The notes beneath the pieces are model-generated. The model was not told where the DNA came from. It saw only the letters and a list, made by a program, of their open reading frames with translations, and made no database searches. The position numbers were made by a program, and so were the translations under genes. A stretch of DNA of 64,000 bases, taken from Cryomorphaceae bacterium. GTDB lineage: Bacteria; Bacteroidota; Bacteroidia; Flavobacteriales; ECT2AJA-044. Of the stretch, positions 44,243 to 52,533 are shown piece after piece (position 1 is the stretch's first letter; every line of letters starts with the position of its first letter). The stretch covers positions 2,046,001 to 2,110,000 of the forward strand of contig CP059070.1 in assembly GCA_017798125.1 (NCBI GenBank), written 5' to 3'.

Positions 44243-44881
44243 ATGCAAGATAGTCCAAGACATCAGGGTTTGCGCGCCAAATTGATTCGTCAACTGGCGG
44301 CCAAGGACATACATAGCGAAGCCGTCTTGGAGGCAATGCAAAAAGTACCCCGACATTTCTTTTTTGACACCGGTTTTTTGGAGCATGCCTACGAGGACAA
44401 GGCTTTCCCCATAGGCGCCGGCCAGACCATCTCCCAACCTTATACGGTTGCCTTTCAGAGCGAGTTGTTGGACGTGCATCCCGGAGAAAAAGTTCTAGAA
44501 ATTGGCACGGGTTCCGGTTATCAAAGTTGTGTCCTGCTGGAATTGGGCGCAAAACTGTACACCATTGAGCGACAAATTGAGCTCCACAACAAGACTCGAG
44601 TCCTTTTCCGAAAGCTCAACTACAACCCCAAAACGTTTTACGGAGATGGGTATAAGGGGCTACCAGCCTATGCGCCCTTTGATAAAATCTTGGTAACGGC
44701 CGGGGCTCCGCACATCCCCGAAGCTTTAAAGGAGCAACTCAAGGTGGGTGGAATGCTGGTGATACCCGTTGGATTTGACGAGCAGATTATGACGGCGGTC
44801 ATTCGAACCTCTGAATCTGAATTTGAGACCATCGAGTACGGCAGTTTCCGCTTTGTGCCTATGCTCAAGGATAAAGAGTAG
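44243..44881 (+). CDS. pcm: Protein-L-isoaspartate O-methyltransferase
   Basis: Repairs damaged proteins by methylating isoaspartyl residues with SAM. I start at the ATG at 44243 (212 residues); earlier codons would run into the divergent gene. Motifs: AMQKVPRHFFFD, ISQPYTVAFQSELLDV, SAM site VLEIGTGSGYQSCVLLELG, GDGYKGLPAYAPFDKILVTAGAPHIPEALKEQL (cited landmarks GDGYKGL and VTAGAP), and GGMLVIPVG. It ends just before a dispersed element and the convergent smpB gene. Confidence 0.95.
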   Translation: MQDSPRHQGLRAKLIRQLAAKDIHSEAVLEAMQKVPRHFFFDTGFLEHAYEDKAFPIGAGQTISQPYTVAFQSELLDVHPGEKVLEIGTGSGYQSCVLLELGAKLYTIERQIELHNKTRVLFRKLNYNPKTFYGDGYKGLPAYAPFDKILVTAGAPHIPEALKEQLKVGGMLVIPVGFDEQIMTAVIRTSESEFETIEYGSFRFVPMLKDKE

Positions 44882-44889
44882 CCCAGAAA

Positions 44890-44906
44890 GTGCCTACGGC
44901 ACGATG
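44890..44906 (-). repeat. Dispersed hairpin element, copy 7 (N = T:A)
   Basis: Plus strand GTGCCTACGGCACGATG, in the short gap between convergent pcm and smpB. Confidence 0.75.
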
Positions 44907-44914
44907 CTTCCCGT

Positions 44915-45367
44915 TTAGCGTTTCATCGCGCGATCGATCCGGCGCTTGTCTTCCCGCTTCTTAATCGACTCCCTTTTGTCGAAGGACTTTTTACCGCGTC
45001 CCACGGCGATGCCGAGCTTCGCACGCCCATTTTCATCGATGAATAGCCGGGTGGGTACAACGGTCAACCCTTTTTCTCCAAGACGTTTCTGAATCTTGCG
45101 CAATTCGTTCCGATTCAACAAAAGCTTACGCGGGCGCTTGGGTTCGTGATTGGCGTAGGAGCCGTACTTATATTCGGCAATGTGCATGTCTCGAATCCAC
45201 AACTCGTCTTTGATGAACATACCATAGGCTTCACCGAGGGTGGCTTGTCCGGTCCTCAAACTCTTGATTTCCGTTCCCTGGAGCTGAATGCCTGCGGTGA
45301 ATTCATCGAGCAGTTCATACTCGAATCGCGCACGGCGGTTGACGATATTGATAGCCTCATTCGACAT
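44915..45367 (-). CDS. smpB: SsrA-binding protein SmpB
   Basis: Partner of tmRNA in rescue of stalled ribosomes. The 150-residue form starts at the ATG at 45367. Landmarks are NRRARFEYELLDEFTAGIQL with the conserved beta-barrel, GTEIKSLR, EAYGMFIKDELWIRDMHIAEYKYG (cited in part), PKRPRKLLLNRNEL, and the C-terminal GRGKKSFDKRESIKKRE tail that mimics an mRNA path element. The tmRNA gene itself is not in the window. It lies 18 bases after the DUF2805 gene. Confidence 0.97.
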   Translation of the reverse strand: MSNEAINIVNRRARFEYELLDEFTAGIQLQGTEIKSLRTGQATLGEAYGMFIKDELWIRDMHIAEYKYGSYANHEPKRPRKLLLNRNELRKIQKRLGEKGLTVVPTRLFIDENGRAKLGIAVGRGKKSFDKRESIKKREDKRRIDRAMKR

Positions 45368-45385
45368 GGTCGGCAAAGGTACAGC

Positions 45386-45634
45386 TTACTTTTGGTTCTT
45401 GGATTTAAAGCGGCCTTCAGTAAAGCTCCGCAGCGCTCCGTGTTTTGCGGTCCGGCCTTTGACACGCTTTCGCCACATCCGAAAGGAGCTTTCCTTCATT
45501 TCGCGGCGCATCAAGGCGCGCACGTCATTCTCCTTGAGGCCGAACTGAAATTCAATGGCTTCAAAAGGCGTGCGATCTTCCCAGGCCATCTCGATGACGC
45601 GGTCGATTTCCTCTGGTTTTAACTTGTCCAACAT
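45386..45634 (-). CDS. DUF2805 / TIGR03643-family protein
   Basis: An 82-residue protein of the TIGR03643 type. Visible: [35 protein letters not shown], with an HTH-like pattern in [19 protein letters not shown], then [16 protein letters not shown], a conserved basic segment. The family is conserved in Bacteroidota but its role is unknown; the helix-turn-helix-like core suggests nucleic-acid binding. It starts the short operon with smpB. Confidence 0.9.
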   Translation of the reverse strand: MLDKLKPEEIDRVIEMAWEDRTPFEAIEFQFGLKENDVRALMRREMKESSFRMWRKRVKGRTAKHGALRSFTEGRFKSKNQK

Positions 45635-45669
45635 GTGGGGATAACAGTAAGTGGGAGAGGGGAGTTCAT

Positions 45670-45677
45670 TATCTTTG
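45670..45677 (+). promoter_or_regulatory. -7 element of pyrD
   Basis: TATCTTTG, an exact TAnnTTTG match, 4 bases before the pyrD ATG at 45682. Like the lipoprotein gene at 28240, pyrD would be read from an almost leaderless transcript. Confidence 0.6.
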
Positions 45678-45681
45678 CGGT

Positions 45682-46716
45682 ATGTATAAAGCCTTCATTC
45701 GACCGCTGCTTTTCCTCATGCCCCCAGAACGGGCTCACCACTTTACTTTCGGCCTTGTCAAGTTCCTCCACCGTATTCCAGGCGTGGGCGCTATCAACCG
45801 AGCCTTGTTTCAGGTAAAGCACCCCAAGCTAGAACGGGAACTCTTTGGAATCCGCTTTCCAAACCCTGTTGGTTTAGCAGCGGGATTCGACAAAGACGCT
45901 AAGCTATTTCGGGAACTCGGCAACTATGGTTTTGGCTTTGTTGAGATCGGAACGCTCACCCCGGTAGGGCAACCCGGAAACCCACAGCCCCGCATGTTCC
46001 GTCTGAAAGAAGACACCGCCTTGATTAATCGAATGGGCTTCAATAACGGAGGAACAGCGGAGGCTATTGAACGATTGAAGGTCGAACGCGGAGACCTCAT
46101 TGTGGGGGGTAACATTGGCAAGAACAAGGTGACGCCCAACGAGGAAGCTACCAGTGATTATGAGAAGTGTTTTGAAGCCCTTTTCCCGTACGTCGACTAC
46201 TTTGTGGTGAATGTCAGTTCTCCCAATACGCCCAACTTGCGAGCGCTTCAGGATAAGGAGCCTTTGACGGCACTCCTTATGCGGTTACAAGAACTCAACA
46301 CCGAAAAAGAGCTACGTAAACCCATCTTGTTGAAGATTGCCCCTGACTTGACCGATGAACAGCTCGACGATATTGTGGACATCGTTGACGAAACAAAGAT
46401 CGATGGGGTCATTGCGACGAACACGACCATTGATCGCAGTGGATTGAAGATGCCAGATAGCGATTTGGAAGACATTGGCGCGGGTGGGCTCTCCGGAGCA
46501 CCCGTTCGTGAACGCTCAACCGAGGTCATCCGTTACCTGCACCAGAAAAGTAATGGATCCTTTCCCATCATAGGGGTTGGTGGAGTATACACTGCGGAGG
46601 ACGCTTTAGAAAAGCTAAAAGCGGGTGCATCTCTTGTTCAGATCTATACCGGATTCATTTACGAAGGACCTGCTACGGTTAAACGCATTAATAAAGGATT
46701 GATAAAGGCGCTATGA
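45682..46716 (+). CDS. pyrD: Dihydroorotate dehydrogenase (quinone), class 2
   Basis: Oxidises dihydroorotate to orotate in pyrimidine synthesis, passing electrons to quinone at the inner membrane. The 344 residues have an N-terminal amphipathic membrane helix ([19 protein letters not shown]), FMN motif [32 protein letters not shown], the catalytic Ser in [12 protein letters not shown] (class 2 enzymes use Ser, not Cys), NTTIDRSG and the [28 protein letters not shown] phosphate loop (motif GVGG). It overlaps the next gene by 4 bases. Confidence 0.97.
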   Translation: MYKAFIRPLLFLMPPERAHHFTFGLVKFLHRIPGVGAINRALFQVKHPKLERELFGIRFPNPVGLAAGFDKDAKLFRELGNYGFGFVEIGTLTPVGQPGNPQPRMFRLKEDTALINRMGFNNGGTAEAIERLKVERGDLIVGGNIGKNKVTPNEEATSDYEKCFEALFPYVDYFVVNVSSPNTPNLRALQDKEPLTALLMRLQELNTEKELRKPILLKIAPDLTDEQLDDIVDIVDETKIDGVIATNTTIDRSGLKMPDSDLEDIGAGGLSGAPVRERSTEVIRYLHQKSNGSFPIIGVGGVYTAEDALEKLKAGASLVQIYTGFIYEGPATVKRINKGLIKAL

Positions 46717-47576
46717 GCGAAAAGATCAGCATCATCGACTGCCCTCGAGATGCCATGCAAGGCATCAAGACCTTCATCCCGACGGATCAAAAGGTAGATC
46801 TGCTGAATGCCATCTTGCAAGTGGGTTTTCCGGTAGTGGATTTCGGCTCTTTCGTCAGCCCAAAGGCTATTCCCCAGATGCGCGATACCGCTGAAGTACT
46901 GAATCGTCTAGACCTGGACCGAACCAGCTCGGAACTTTTGGCCATAGTCGCCAACGTTCGCGGAGCCAATGATGCGGCTAGTTTCGCGGAAATCAGCTAC
47001 TTGGGCTATCCCTTCAGTATTAGTGAGGAATTTCAAAAGCGGAACACGAATCGGAGTATCGAGGAAAGTCTGCACATCGTTGAGGAAATTCAAGACATTG
47101 CTTTCCGTCATGGAAAGAGCCTGGTGGTGTACTTGTCCATGGGTTTTGGGAACCCCTATGGCGAGACTTGGTCTCCTGAACTCGTCATCCATTGGTCGGA
47201 ACGCCTGGAGCAAATGGGCATCAAGACCCTGGCGCTCAGTGATACGATCGGATCGGCAACTCCCGACATCATTGATCAGCTGTTTCGTCACTTGATTCCC
47301 GCACTTCCCGAAGTGGAATTTGGAGCCCACTTACACACCCTCCCAAATGAATGGCGTCCCAAAATTGACGCCGCTTGGAATGCAGGTTGTCGTCGCTTTG
47401 ACGGAGCTATAAAAGGTTTTGGCGGCTGTCCTATGGCCAAGGACGACTTGACCGGGAATATGCCCACAGAGAAGCTTTTGAGCTTTGCGACGGAGCTTAA
47501 ATTGGATCACGGTCTCAATGCCCTGGCCTTTGAGTCGGCTTATAACCAGGCCGTTAAGACTTTTCCAGTCGAATAA
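46713..47576 (+). CDS. Hydroxymethylglutaryl-CoA lyase
   Basis: Splits HMG-CoA to acetyl-CoA and acetoacetate at the end of leucine breakdown. The 287-residue TIM barrel has [20 protein letters not shown] near the start (family PRDGLQN), [26 protein letters not shown], and HLHTLPNEW. The active-site Cys loop reads [23 protein letters not shown]. The motif changes at the first loop are a difference from well-studied enzymes, but the metal-binding and Cys loops are kept. Co-translated with pyrD. Confidence 0.88.
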   Translation: MSEKISIIDCPRDAMQGIKTFIPTDQKVDLLNAILQVGFPVVDFGSFVSPKAIPQMRDTAEVLNRLDLDRTSSELLAIVANVRGANDAASFAEISYLGYPFSISEEFQKRNTNRSIEESLHIVEEIQDIAFRHGKSLVVYLSMGFGNPYGETWSPELVIHWSERLEQMGIKTLALSDTIGSATPDIIDQLFRHLIPALPEVEFGAHLHTLPNEWRPKIDAAWNAGCRRFDGAIKGFGGCPMAKDDLTGNMPTEKLLSFATELKLDHGLNALAFESAYNQAVKTFPVE

Positions 47577-47599
47577 GAAGTCAAACCGAATCTTCGAAG

Positions 47600-47607
47600 T
47601 ACATTTG
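47600..47607 (+). promoter_or_regulatory. -7 element of the cobalamin riboswitch operon
   Basis: TACATTTG, an exact TAnnTTTG match. It would start the transcript near 47613, exactly at the 5' end of the riboswitch aptamer. No TTG is seen at -33. Confidence 0.6.
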
Positions 47608-47611
47608 TCGC

Positions 47612-47780
47612 GACTGAGGTGACCATCGTGCCGTAGGCACATGGCCTTAAAAGGGAACTCGGTGTAAGTCCGAGACTGTTCCCGCAGCTGTGAGCCCGTT
47701 AAGAGCTCCGCGTCATTAACCACTGCAACGCATTCGTTGTGGGAAGGGACGGGGAGTGGGCGAGTCAGAAGACCTGCCTT
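47612..47780 (+). ncRNA. Cobalamin (adenosylcobalamin-type) riboswitch
   Basis: Conserved core bases in order: GAGGTGACC (P1/P2 5' side), AAAAGGGAACTCGGTG, GTCCGAGACTGTTCCCGC, GCTGTGAGCC, AACCACTGC (B12 box region), TGTGGGAAGG, then GAGTCAGAAGACCTGCC closing P1. It controls the following B12-uptake genes. The P2 arm GACCAT...ATGGCC is tipped by a copy of the dispersed element (47624-47640). No terminator follows; TATCT...AGATA just before the 47820 ATG may form a start-blocking hairpin, so control is probably at translation. Confidence 0.95.
47624..47640 (+). repeat. Dispersed hairpin element, copy 8, in the riboswitch P2 arm (N = T:A)
   Basis: CATCGTGCCGTAGGCAC, identical to copy 6, placed inside the P2 arm of the cobalamin riboswitch (CCAT ... 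ATGG), where its own hairpin becomes the tip. Confidence 0.75.
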
Positions 47781-47819
47781 AGCATTTACGGATTGTTTAA
47801 CCTTATCTCGGGAAAAGAT

Positions 47820-48527
47820 ATGCGATTAAAATTTTACTCAGCAGGGCTGTTGTGCGGCCTGGCCATGTGGGCAAACGCGCAAGTTTCAGAATTATCAGAT
47901 TTAACCTATTTCGTCGGTTCGGGAAGTGATACCGCGGGCTTGGTCATTGATTTCCTTGATGGAAACGGATCAAAAGCCTGGGGCGTATTGTTTAACGACT
48001 CCACCGACGGAGAGAGCATGCTGCAAGCATTGGCGGCGGCGGATCCAGGGTTTACCATCAGCATTACCAGCGGGTTCTTGAACGATATAGTCTACGGTCC
48101 TCAGCAAGGGCTCGGCGGTCAGCCGGACTATTGGGGAACGTGGTCGGGGACACCCTTTTTCTGGACCTCAAATTTGGGTATCGGAACCGCGGTTATGCCC
48201 GGAACATGGTTTGGGTGCAGTTATATGGATTTCGATCCGATGATTGAGCCGACGTTACCGGTTACCGCCGTGGATGGGCCGTTAAGCCTTGTCGAAAGCG
48301 ACCCGCTTGCACTGTCCTTGTACCCCGTTCCTCTTGCCGGAGAGCTCAATGTGGCTGCAGCTTATCCCGTTCGTATACAGATTTACGATGCCACGGGAAA
48401 GATGGTTGCTCAACGTGGAGATGACATGCAACATCACATCCCAACCGGGACTTGGACTTCTGGCGTATATTTGATTGTAGCGGAAACGGCGTCCGGCGTT
48501 CGGACGGTCCGCCGCGTGGTCAAATAA
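47820..48527 (+). CDS. Secreted protein with T9SS type A tail, first gene under B12 riboswitch
   Basis: A 235-residue protein; start set at the ATG at 47820 at the end of the riboswitch region, giving a signal peptide MRLKFYSAGLLCGLAMWANAQ. Residues 22-150 form an unknown domain rich in Gly, Trp and Asp (VIDFLDGNGSKAWGVLFNDS, PDYWGTWSGTPFFWTSN). Residues about 165-235 are a T9SS sorting domain (LSLYPVPLAGELNV ... VRRVVK). Its place between a B12 riboswitch and btuB, one base away, suggests it binds or captures cobalamin outside the cell. That function is inferred, not shown. Confidence 0.82.
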   Translation: MRLKFYSAGLLCGLAMWANAQVSELSDLTYFVGSGSDTAGLVIDFLDGNGSKAWGVLFNDSTDGESMLQALAAADPGFTISITSGFLNDIVYGPQQGLGGQPDYWGTWSGTPFFWTSNLGIGTAVMPGTWFGCSYMDFDPMIEPTLPVTAVDGPLSLVESDPLALSLYPVPLAGELNVAAAYPVRIQIYDATGKMVAQRGDDMQHHIPTGTWTSGVYLIVAETASGVRTVRRVVK

Positions 48528-48528
48528 C

Positions 48529-50388
48529 ATGCGCAAAATACTCGCTCTATTGCTGCTGTCCTTTTCGGCCTACGGCCAGATGGATACTAATCTGCTCCCC
48601 GAAGTAGACCTTTGGGAAGTTCAGGTGCGTAAGGCCATAGGAGCAGAGGAGGTTCGGCTTGATTCGTCTTTGAAGGTGGGGTATTTCCGCTTGTCGGAGT
48701 CCATTACCGCCGAACTTCCCGTGTACATCAAATCGTACGGTCCGTCTGCGGTCGCTACCTTTTCGGTCCGAGGGACAGGAGCTCAGCACACCGACATTCT
48801 CTGGAACGGGATGTCCATCAACAGCCCTATGTTGGGACTCTATGATCTCAACTTGATTAGCCCTTCGGCCTTTGACGATGTGCAGTTCATTTACGGTGGC
48901 GCGTCCCTCGCCTCGGGATTGAGTTCCTTTGGAGGAGCCTTAAACTTGAGCAATAAGCCTCGCTTTGAGGATCATTTCGATCTCGGGCTTCAACAGGTTT
49001 TTGGGAGTTACCAAACGAGTCACACCGATTTCAATTTATCCGCATCGAACGGGCGTGTATTTTGGCGTACACGGTTGTTGTGGGACTACAGCCTCAATGA
49101 CTTTGAGTATACCAATCCGCGACTGCCCGATAGTCCGACCTTTGTCAATGAGCACGCCGAAGTCAATCAAAACCAGTGGATTCAAGAAGCCGGGTTGGCC
49201 CTAGGGGAAAGGCATCATGTGATTGCCCGACTGTGGCTTCAGCAAAGCAACCGCAAGCTGCCTTCGCTCATGTCCATTTACACAGACCCGGACTTGGAAT
49301 CTCGAAGTGTGCAGATCGACGTGCAACAGCGCGTCCAGTTGGAATGGAATTACACTGGGCGAAAGTGGCAATCCCAGCTCCGATCTGGTGCATCGGGTTG
49401 GAAGATTGACTTCGACGGAGATGAGAGTCTTGCGCAAACATGGCAGAACCAATGGCGCACGGTTTTTACTCCAGATAGCCTTACTTCCGTGGAATCTTTG
49501 GTTCAATACAGCTTAGAACGCGGAGAGGCGGAAGCGTATCCGAGTGGGTCGGCCGAACGTCATCGCTGGATGGCGGCGCTCTCTGCACAGCGCTCTATAG
49601 GCATTGTTACCATGGATGCCCAGGTCAAGCAGGAACGTGTCGGTGAGGCATGGGCACCATTCCAGTATCAGGTTGGCGCCGCAATTGTCTATGGTCGAGG
49701 GAATCGTTGGAAGACTTCGGCCCGAATCGCCTCTCAGGTGCGCTACCCGACCCTGAACGACCTGTTTTGGGGTGACCAGGCAGGCGAGGGCTTGAGCTAC
49801 GAACACAGTCTTCAAAATGAACTAGGGCAATCATACTCAGCTACCCTAGGATCTATAGCAGTGCAAATCGGCCTCAATGGTTATGCGAACTACATTTCGG
49901 ACTACATTCTTTGGACGCCACAAAATGACCTGAGCTGGTCGGCTTCCAACGTCGGAGATGTTCAGGTGCTTGGAGCGGAGGCTTCGGTCGAGGTTGAACG
50001 TGAGTTAGGTCCTGGTCAGACGCGCTTAACCGCAAGTTACTCCTTCACCCAAAGCCAAGATGAACAGGGAAATCAGTTGATCTTTATACCGCTACATCAG
50101 GCTCGAGGTAGAGCACTGTACGCTGTAAACTCGTGGACTTTTTCCGTGCTTTTCGTCTTCCGTGGAAAAGTACACACGGACCGAGATAATGATTTCTACA
50201 TGCCTTGGTATCAAACGGCGGACGCCCGGATTTCCTACCGATGGAACTGGGGACGTCACCGCTTTTCTGGATTCGTCCAAAGCGCGAACATCACGAATAT
50301 TGAATATCAATCCTTGCCGCTGCGCCCTATGCCTGGACGAACGGTACAATTAGGACTCCAATGGAATCTAAGCAACGAATCCTTCTAG
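48529..50388 (+). CDS. btuB: TonB-dependent cobalamin receptor BtuB-like
   Basis: Outer-membrane receptor of 619 residues, the size of BtuB. Signal peptide ending SAYGQ, where a degenerate dispersed element lies. Plug domain: VYIKSYGPSAVATFSVRGTGAQHTDILWNGMSINSPMLGLYDLNLI (landmarks SVRGTG and WNGMSINSPM), GGASLASGLSSFGGALNLSN, then a beta-barrel with repeated YRWNWGR and a final barrel strand VQLGLQWNLSNESF. Position after the riboswitch gives the substrate. It overlaps btuG by 28 bases. Confidence 0.92.
   Translation: MRKILALLLLSFSAYGQMDTNLLPEVDLWEVQVRKAIGAEEVRLDSSLKVGYFRLSESITAELPVYIKSYGPSAVATFSVRGTGAQHTDILWNGMSINSPMLGLYDLNLISPSAFDDVQFIYGGASLASGLSSFGGALNLSNKPRFEDHFDLGLQQVFGSYQTSHTDFNLSASNGRVFWRTRLLWDYSLNDFEYTNPRLPDSPTFVNEHAEVNQNQWIQEAGLALGERHHVIARLWLQQSNRKLPSLMSIYTDPDLESRSVQIDVQQRVQLEWNYTGRKWQSQLRSGASGWKIDFDGDESLAQTWQNQWRTVFTPDSLTSVESLVQYSLERGEAEAYPSGSAERHRWMAALSAQRSIGIVTMDAQVKQERVGEAWAPFQYQVGAAIVYGRGNRWKTSARIASQVRYPTLNDLFWGDQAGEGLSYEHSLQNELGQSYSATLGSIAVQIGLNGYANYISDYILWTPQNDLSWSASNVGDVQVLGAEASVEVERELGPGQTRLTASYSFTQSQDEQGNQLIFIPLHQARGRALYAVNSWTFSVLFVFRGKVHTDRDNDFYMPWYQTADARISYRWNWGRHRFSGFVQSANITNIEYQSLPLRPMPGRTVQLGLQWNLSNESF
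48566..48582 (-). repeat. Dispersed hairpin element, degenerate copy (N = G:C)
   Basis: Plus strand CGGCCTACGGCCAGATG, in the signal-peptide region of btuB (SAYGQ). The outer pair is lost but GATG is kept. Could be chance. Confidence 0.35.
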
Positions 50389-51398
50389 TTTTTCTTTGTT
50401 GCGCTCTCGGATGGCTAAGCGCATGTCAGAACGAAGAGGTTGGCCCACAAAGCAACATTGGGGAGTCGGACGACATCTTTGCCTACGACGACGGCGTTCT
50501 TATCGGAAATGAAGGCACCTTCACTTTTGGCAATGCCTCGGTTGATTACTATCAGCCTGAGAATGGCGTTCATGCTTCAGGGGTCTTCGATCAAGTGAAT
50601 GGCCTTCCACTCGGCGATGTCTTGCAGTCCATGTACCTCGATGACCGGGACTTGTACTTGGTGGTCAACAACAGCGCCCGAATCGCTGTGGTTAATCCCT
50701 CTACCATGCGCCTACGGCGCGATTTCGGAGCTCTGGGCTCTCCTAGATACGTGCGCCGCTATGGCGAACGGCTTTTCGTTTCTCAGCTATTCGACGGTAA
50801 GCTATGGGTTCTAGACGCCAATACGGGAGAGGTCTTGAACAAGTGGGATACTCCGGGCTGGACTGAGCGTATGGAACTCGTAGACTCGATGCTTTGGGTC
50901 GAAGATCAAGTAGGAGGGACGCTTCTAGGTTTTAACCTTGAACGAGACACTCTTCAATTCCAAACAGACCTTCCTGGCGGGATATCAGATTTAATCGAGG
51001 CTGAAGGCCGACTTTATGCTTTTGCTCACGCCGCCGTTGGCTCTGATTTAGTCGAAATAAATCCGATCTCAGGCGAAATCATGAGATCTTCGGATTTCGG
51101 CGCAATGGACGCTTCCTTTCTGAATTACAATACTGATGAGGACGCCTTTTATTTCTGGGCTGGAGGTGAGATTCGGAAGTTTAGAAGGGCTGATTGGGTA
51201 TTACAGCCTGCGTCCCTCTATGAAACGGGCAACGCCAATGTAGGCGGGTTCGCCTTAGATCCAGGTACTGGAGACTGGTACTACACGGATGTTCTGGATT
51301 TTGCCACTCGGGGGTGGCTGTATCGCCTAGATCCCTTCTTTGCCCCGCTCGATACAATTCGTACGGGCTTTATTCCACGGATAATACTTCGACCCTAA
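50361..51398 (+). CDS. btuG: BtuG-like surface lipoprotein (beta-propeller)
   Basis: A 345-residue lipoprotein with lipobox WLSAC followed by QNEEVGPQ, an acidic surface-export-like stretch. The rest has seven YncE/NHL-like blades, for example IAVVNPSTMRLRRDFG, LFVSQLFDGKLWVLDANTGEVLNKW, DLIEAEGRLYAFAH, VEINPISGEI. BtuG of Bacteroides is a seven-bladed propeller lipoprotein that binds B12 very tightly and works with BtuB; the order and context match. A dispersed-element copy (50708-50724) encodes MRLRRDF in one blade. Confidence 0.88.
   Translation: MESKQRILLVFLCCALGWLSACQNEEVGPQSNIGESDDIFAYDDGVLIGNEGTFTFGNASVDYYQPENGVHASGVFDQVNGLPLGDVLQSMYLDDRDLYLVVNNSARIAVVNPSTMRLRRDFGALGSPRYVRRYGERLFVSQLFDGKLWVLDANTGEVLNKWDTPGWTERMELVDSMLWVEDQVGGTLLGFNLERDTLQFQTDLPGGISDLIEAEGRLYAFAHAAVGSDLVEINPISGEIMRSSDFGAMDASFLNYNTDEDAFYFWAGGEIRKFRRADWVLQPASLYETGNANVGGFALDPGTGDWYYTDVLDFATRGWLYRLDPFFAPLDTIRTGFIPRIILRP
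50708..50724 (-). repeat. Dispersed hairpin element, copy 9 (N = C:G)
   Basis: Plus strand GCGCCTACGGCGCGATT, inside btuG, encoding RLRRDF as in copies 1 and 2. Confidence 0.65.
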
Positions 51399-51408
51399 GA
51401 GAGCGCCA

Positions 51409-52533
51409 TCAATCCCACAGGCCGGCGGACCGATCGCCGACTTCTGCTCCAATAGCCACACCCATTCCACCCATGCGAACCGCACAACCAACCCGGTCCG
51501 TGATTCGCCTAACAATGGGCTTTTTCCCGGATCCTACAGCCATGATTCCAGCCCATCGATGCTCAATTTGGAAGTTCTTTCCTGCTAGAATTGATTGTTC
51601 AAGTAATAGTTCTAAGTTACTCTGAATCAAATTACTGGTTTCGATAATGTCACTGTTCTCTCCTTTGAAGTCCAGGTGACGTGCTCCCCCTAGAAGGACT
51701 CGATGCTCGTCTATAGGACGAAAGTAGTAGAAGCCCTCTTCTAGATGATATGTGCCTTTCCATGAAATGGGTTCCTTCGTCTGAGCGACCAATACTTGGG
51801 CGCGAGCAGGTTGGAGATCCAATCCAGAAATAATGCGCCCAGTCAGACCATTGGTACACACCAAGAGCTTATTGGTTTTTACATTCCCAATCGATGTCGA
51901 AATGATCACTTCTGATGCTGAATCTTCCCAGTTTGTGACCTCTACATTGTTCCAGACTTGGATACCCGCCTTATTTGCCTGACGCAATAACCCTTGAACC
52001 AACAACCAAGGGTTCAATGCTCCTTCAAGCCTTAGTTCTGCGGTGCCCAACATCTCCGGGAAATCCGAATTACCTGAGTGCAGTCTTATAGACTCCGATT
52101 GACCAGTAGCTTGCTGGTACAATCGATTAAGCCGATCTTTTTCATCCTGTACCTGCCTCCAGGAGTCTGCATCCGAAGGGCGAAAAAGCTCGAATCCTCC
52201 ACATGCTTCGTATTCACAATCCTCGCGTGGCACCCAATTAAAGAGCTTTTGAAGCCCCTCGTAGCGCATGGCGAGTGTATCAATAACTTCATCTTCTGAT
52301 CGCTTAGAGAGATCGCTCAATAGTTCTGTAGGTGAGCCCAAACAGGCGAATCCGGCGTTTTTAGTGCTTGCGCCATTAGGGAAAATCCCGCGTTCAACAA
52401 CGCGGATCCTAGCTTTCGGATGAAGTTTGCGGTAGGAGAGGGCACTGCTTAGGCCAACGATGCCGGAGCCAATAATGACCAGATCGACTTTTTCCTCGAC
52501 AGCGCGTTTTTCCCAATGAGAAAATAGGCTCAT
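51409..52533 (-). CDS. FAD-dependent oxidoreductase (DAO/DadA type)
   Basis: A 374-residue flavoenzyme. The N-terminal FAD motif is VDLVIIGSGIVGLSSALSY, with VVERGIFPNGASTKNAGFACLGS as the second part. YFRPIDEHRVLLGGARHLD and the C-terminal RMGGMGVAIGAEVGD fit the D-amino-acid oxidase/glycine oxidase superfamily. The substrate is unknown. It begins within the stop of the DUF6580 gene (TAATG) and ends 10 bases before btuG on the other strand. Any link with B12 is unclear. Confidence 0.9.
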   Translation of the reverse strand: MSLFSHWEKRAVEEKVDLVIIGSGIVGLSSALSYRKLHPKARIRVVERGIFPNGASTKNAGFACLGSPTELLSDLSKRSEDEVIDTLAMRYEGLQKLFNWVPREDCEYEACGGFELFRPSDADSWRQVQDEKDRLNRLYQQATGQSESIRLHSGNSDFPEMLGTAELRLEGALNPWLLVQGLLRQANKAGIQVWNNVEVTNWEDSASEVIISTSIGNVKTNKLLVCTNGLTGRIISGLDLQPARAQVLVAQTKEPISWKGTYHLEEGFYYFRPIDEHRVLLGGARHLDFKGENSDIIETSNLIQSNLELLLEQSILAGKNFQIEHRWAGIMAVGSGKKPIVRRITDRVGCAVRMGGMGVAIGAEVGDRSAGLWD

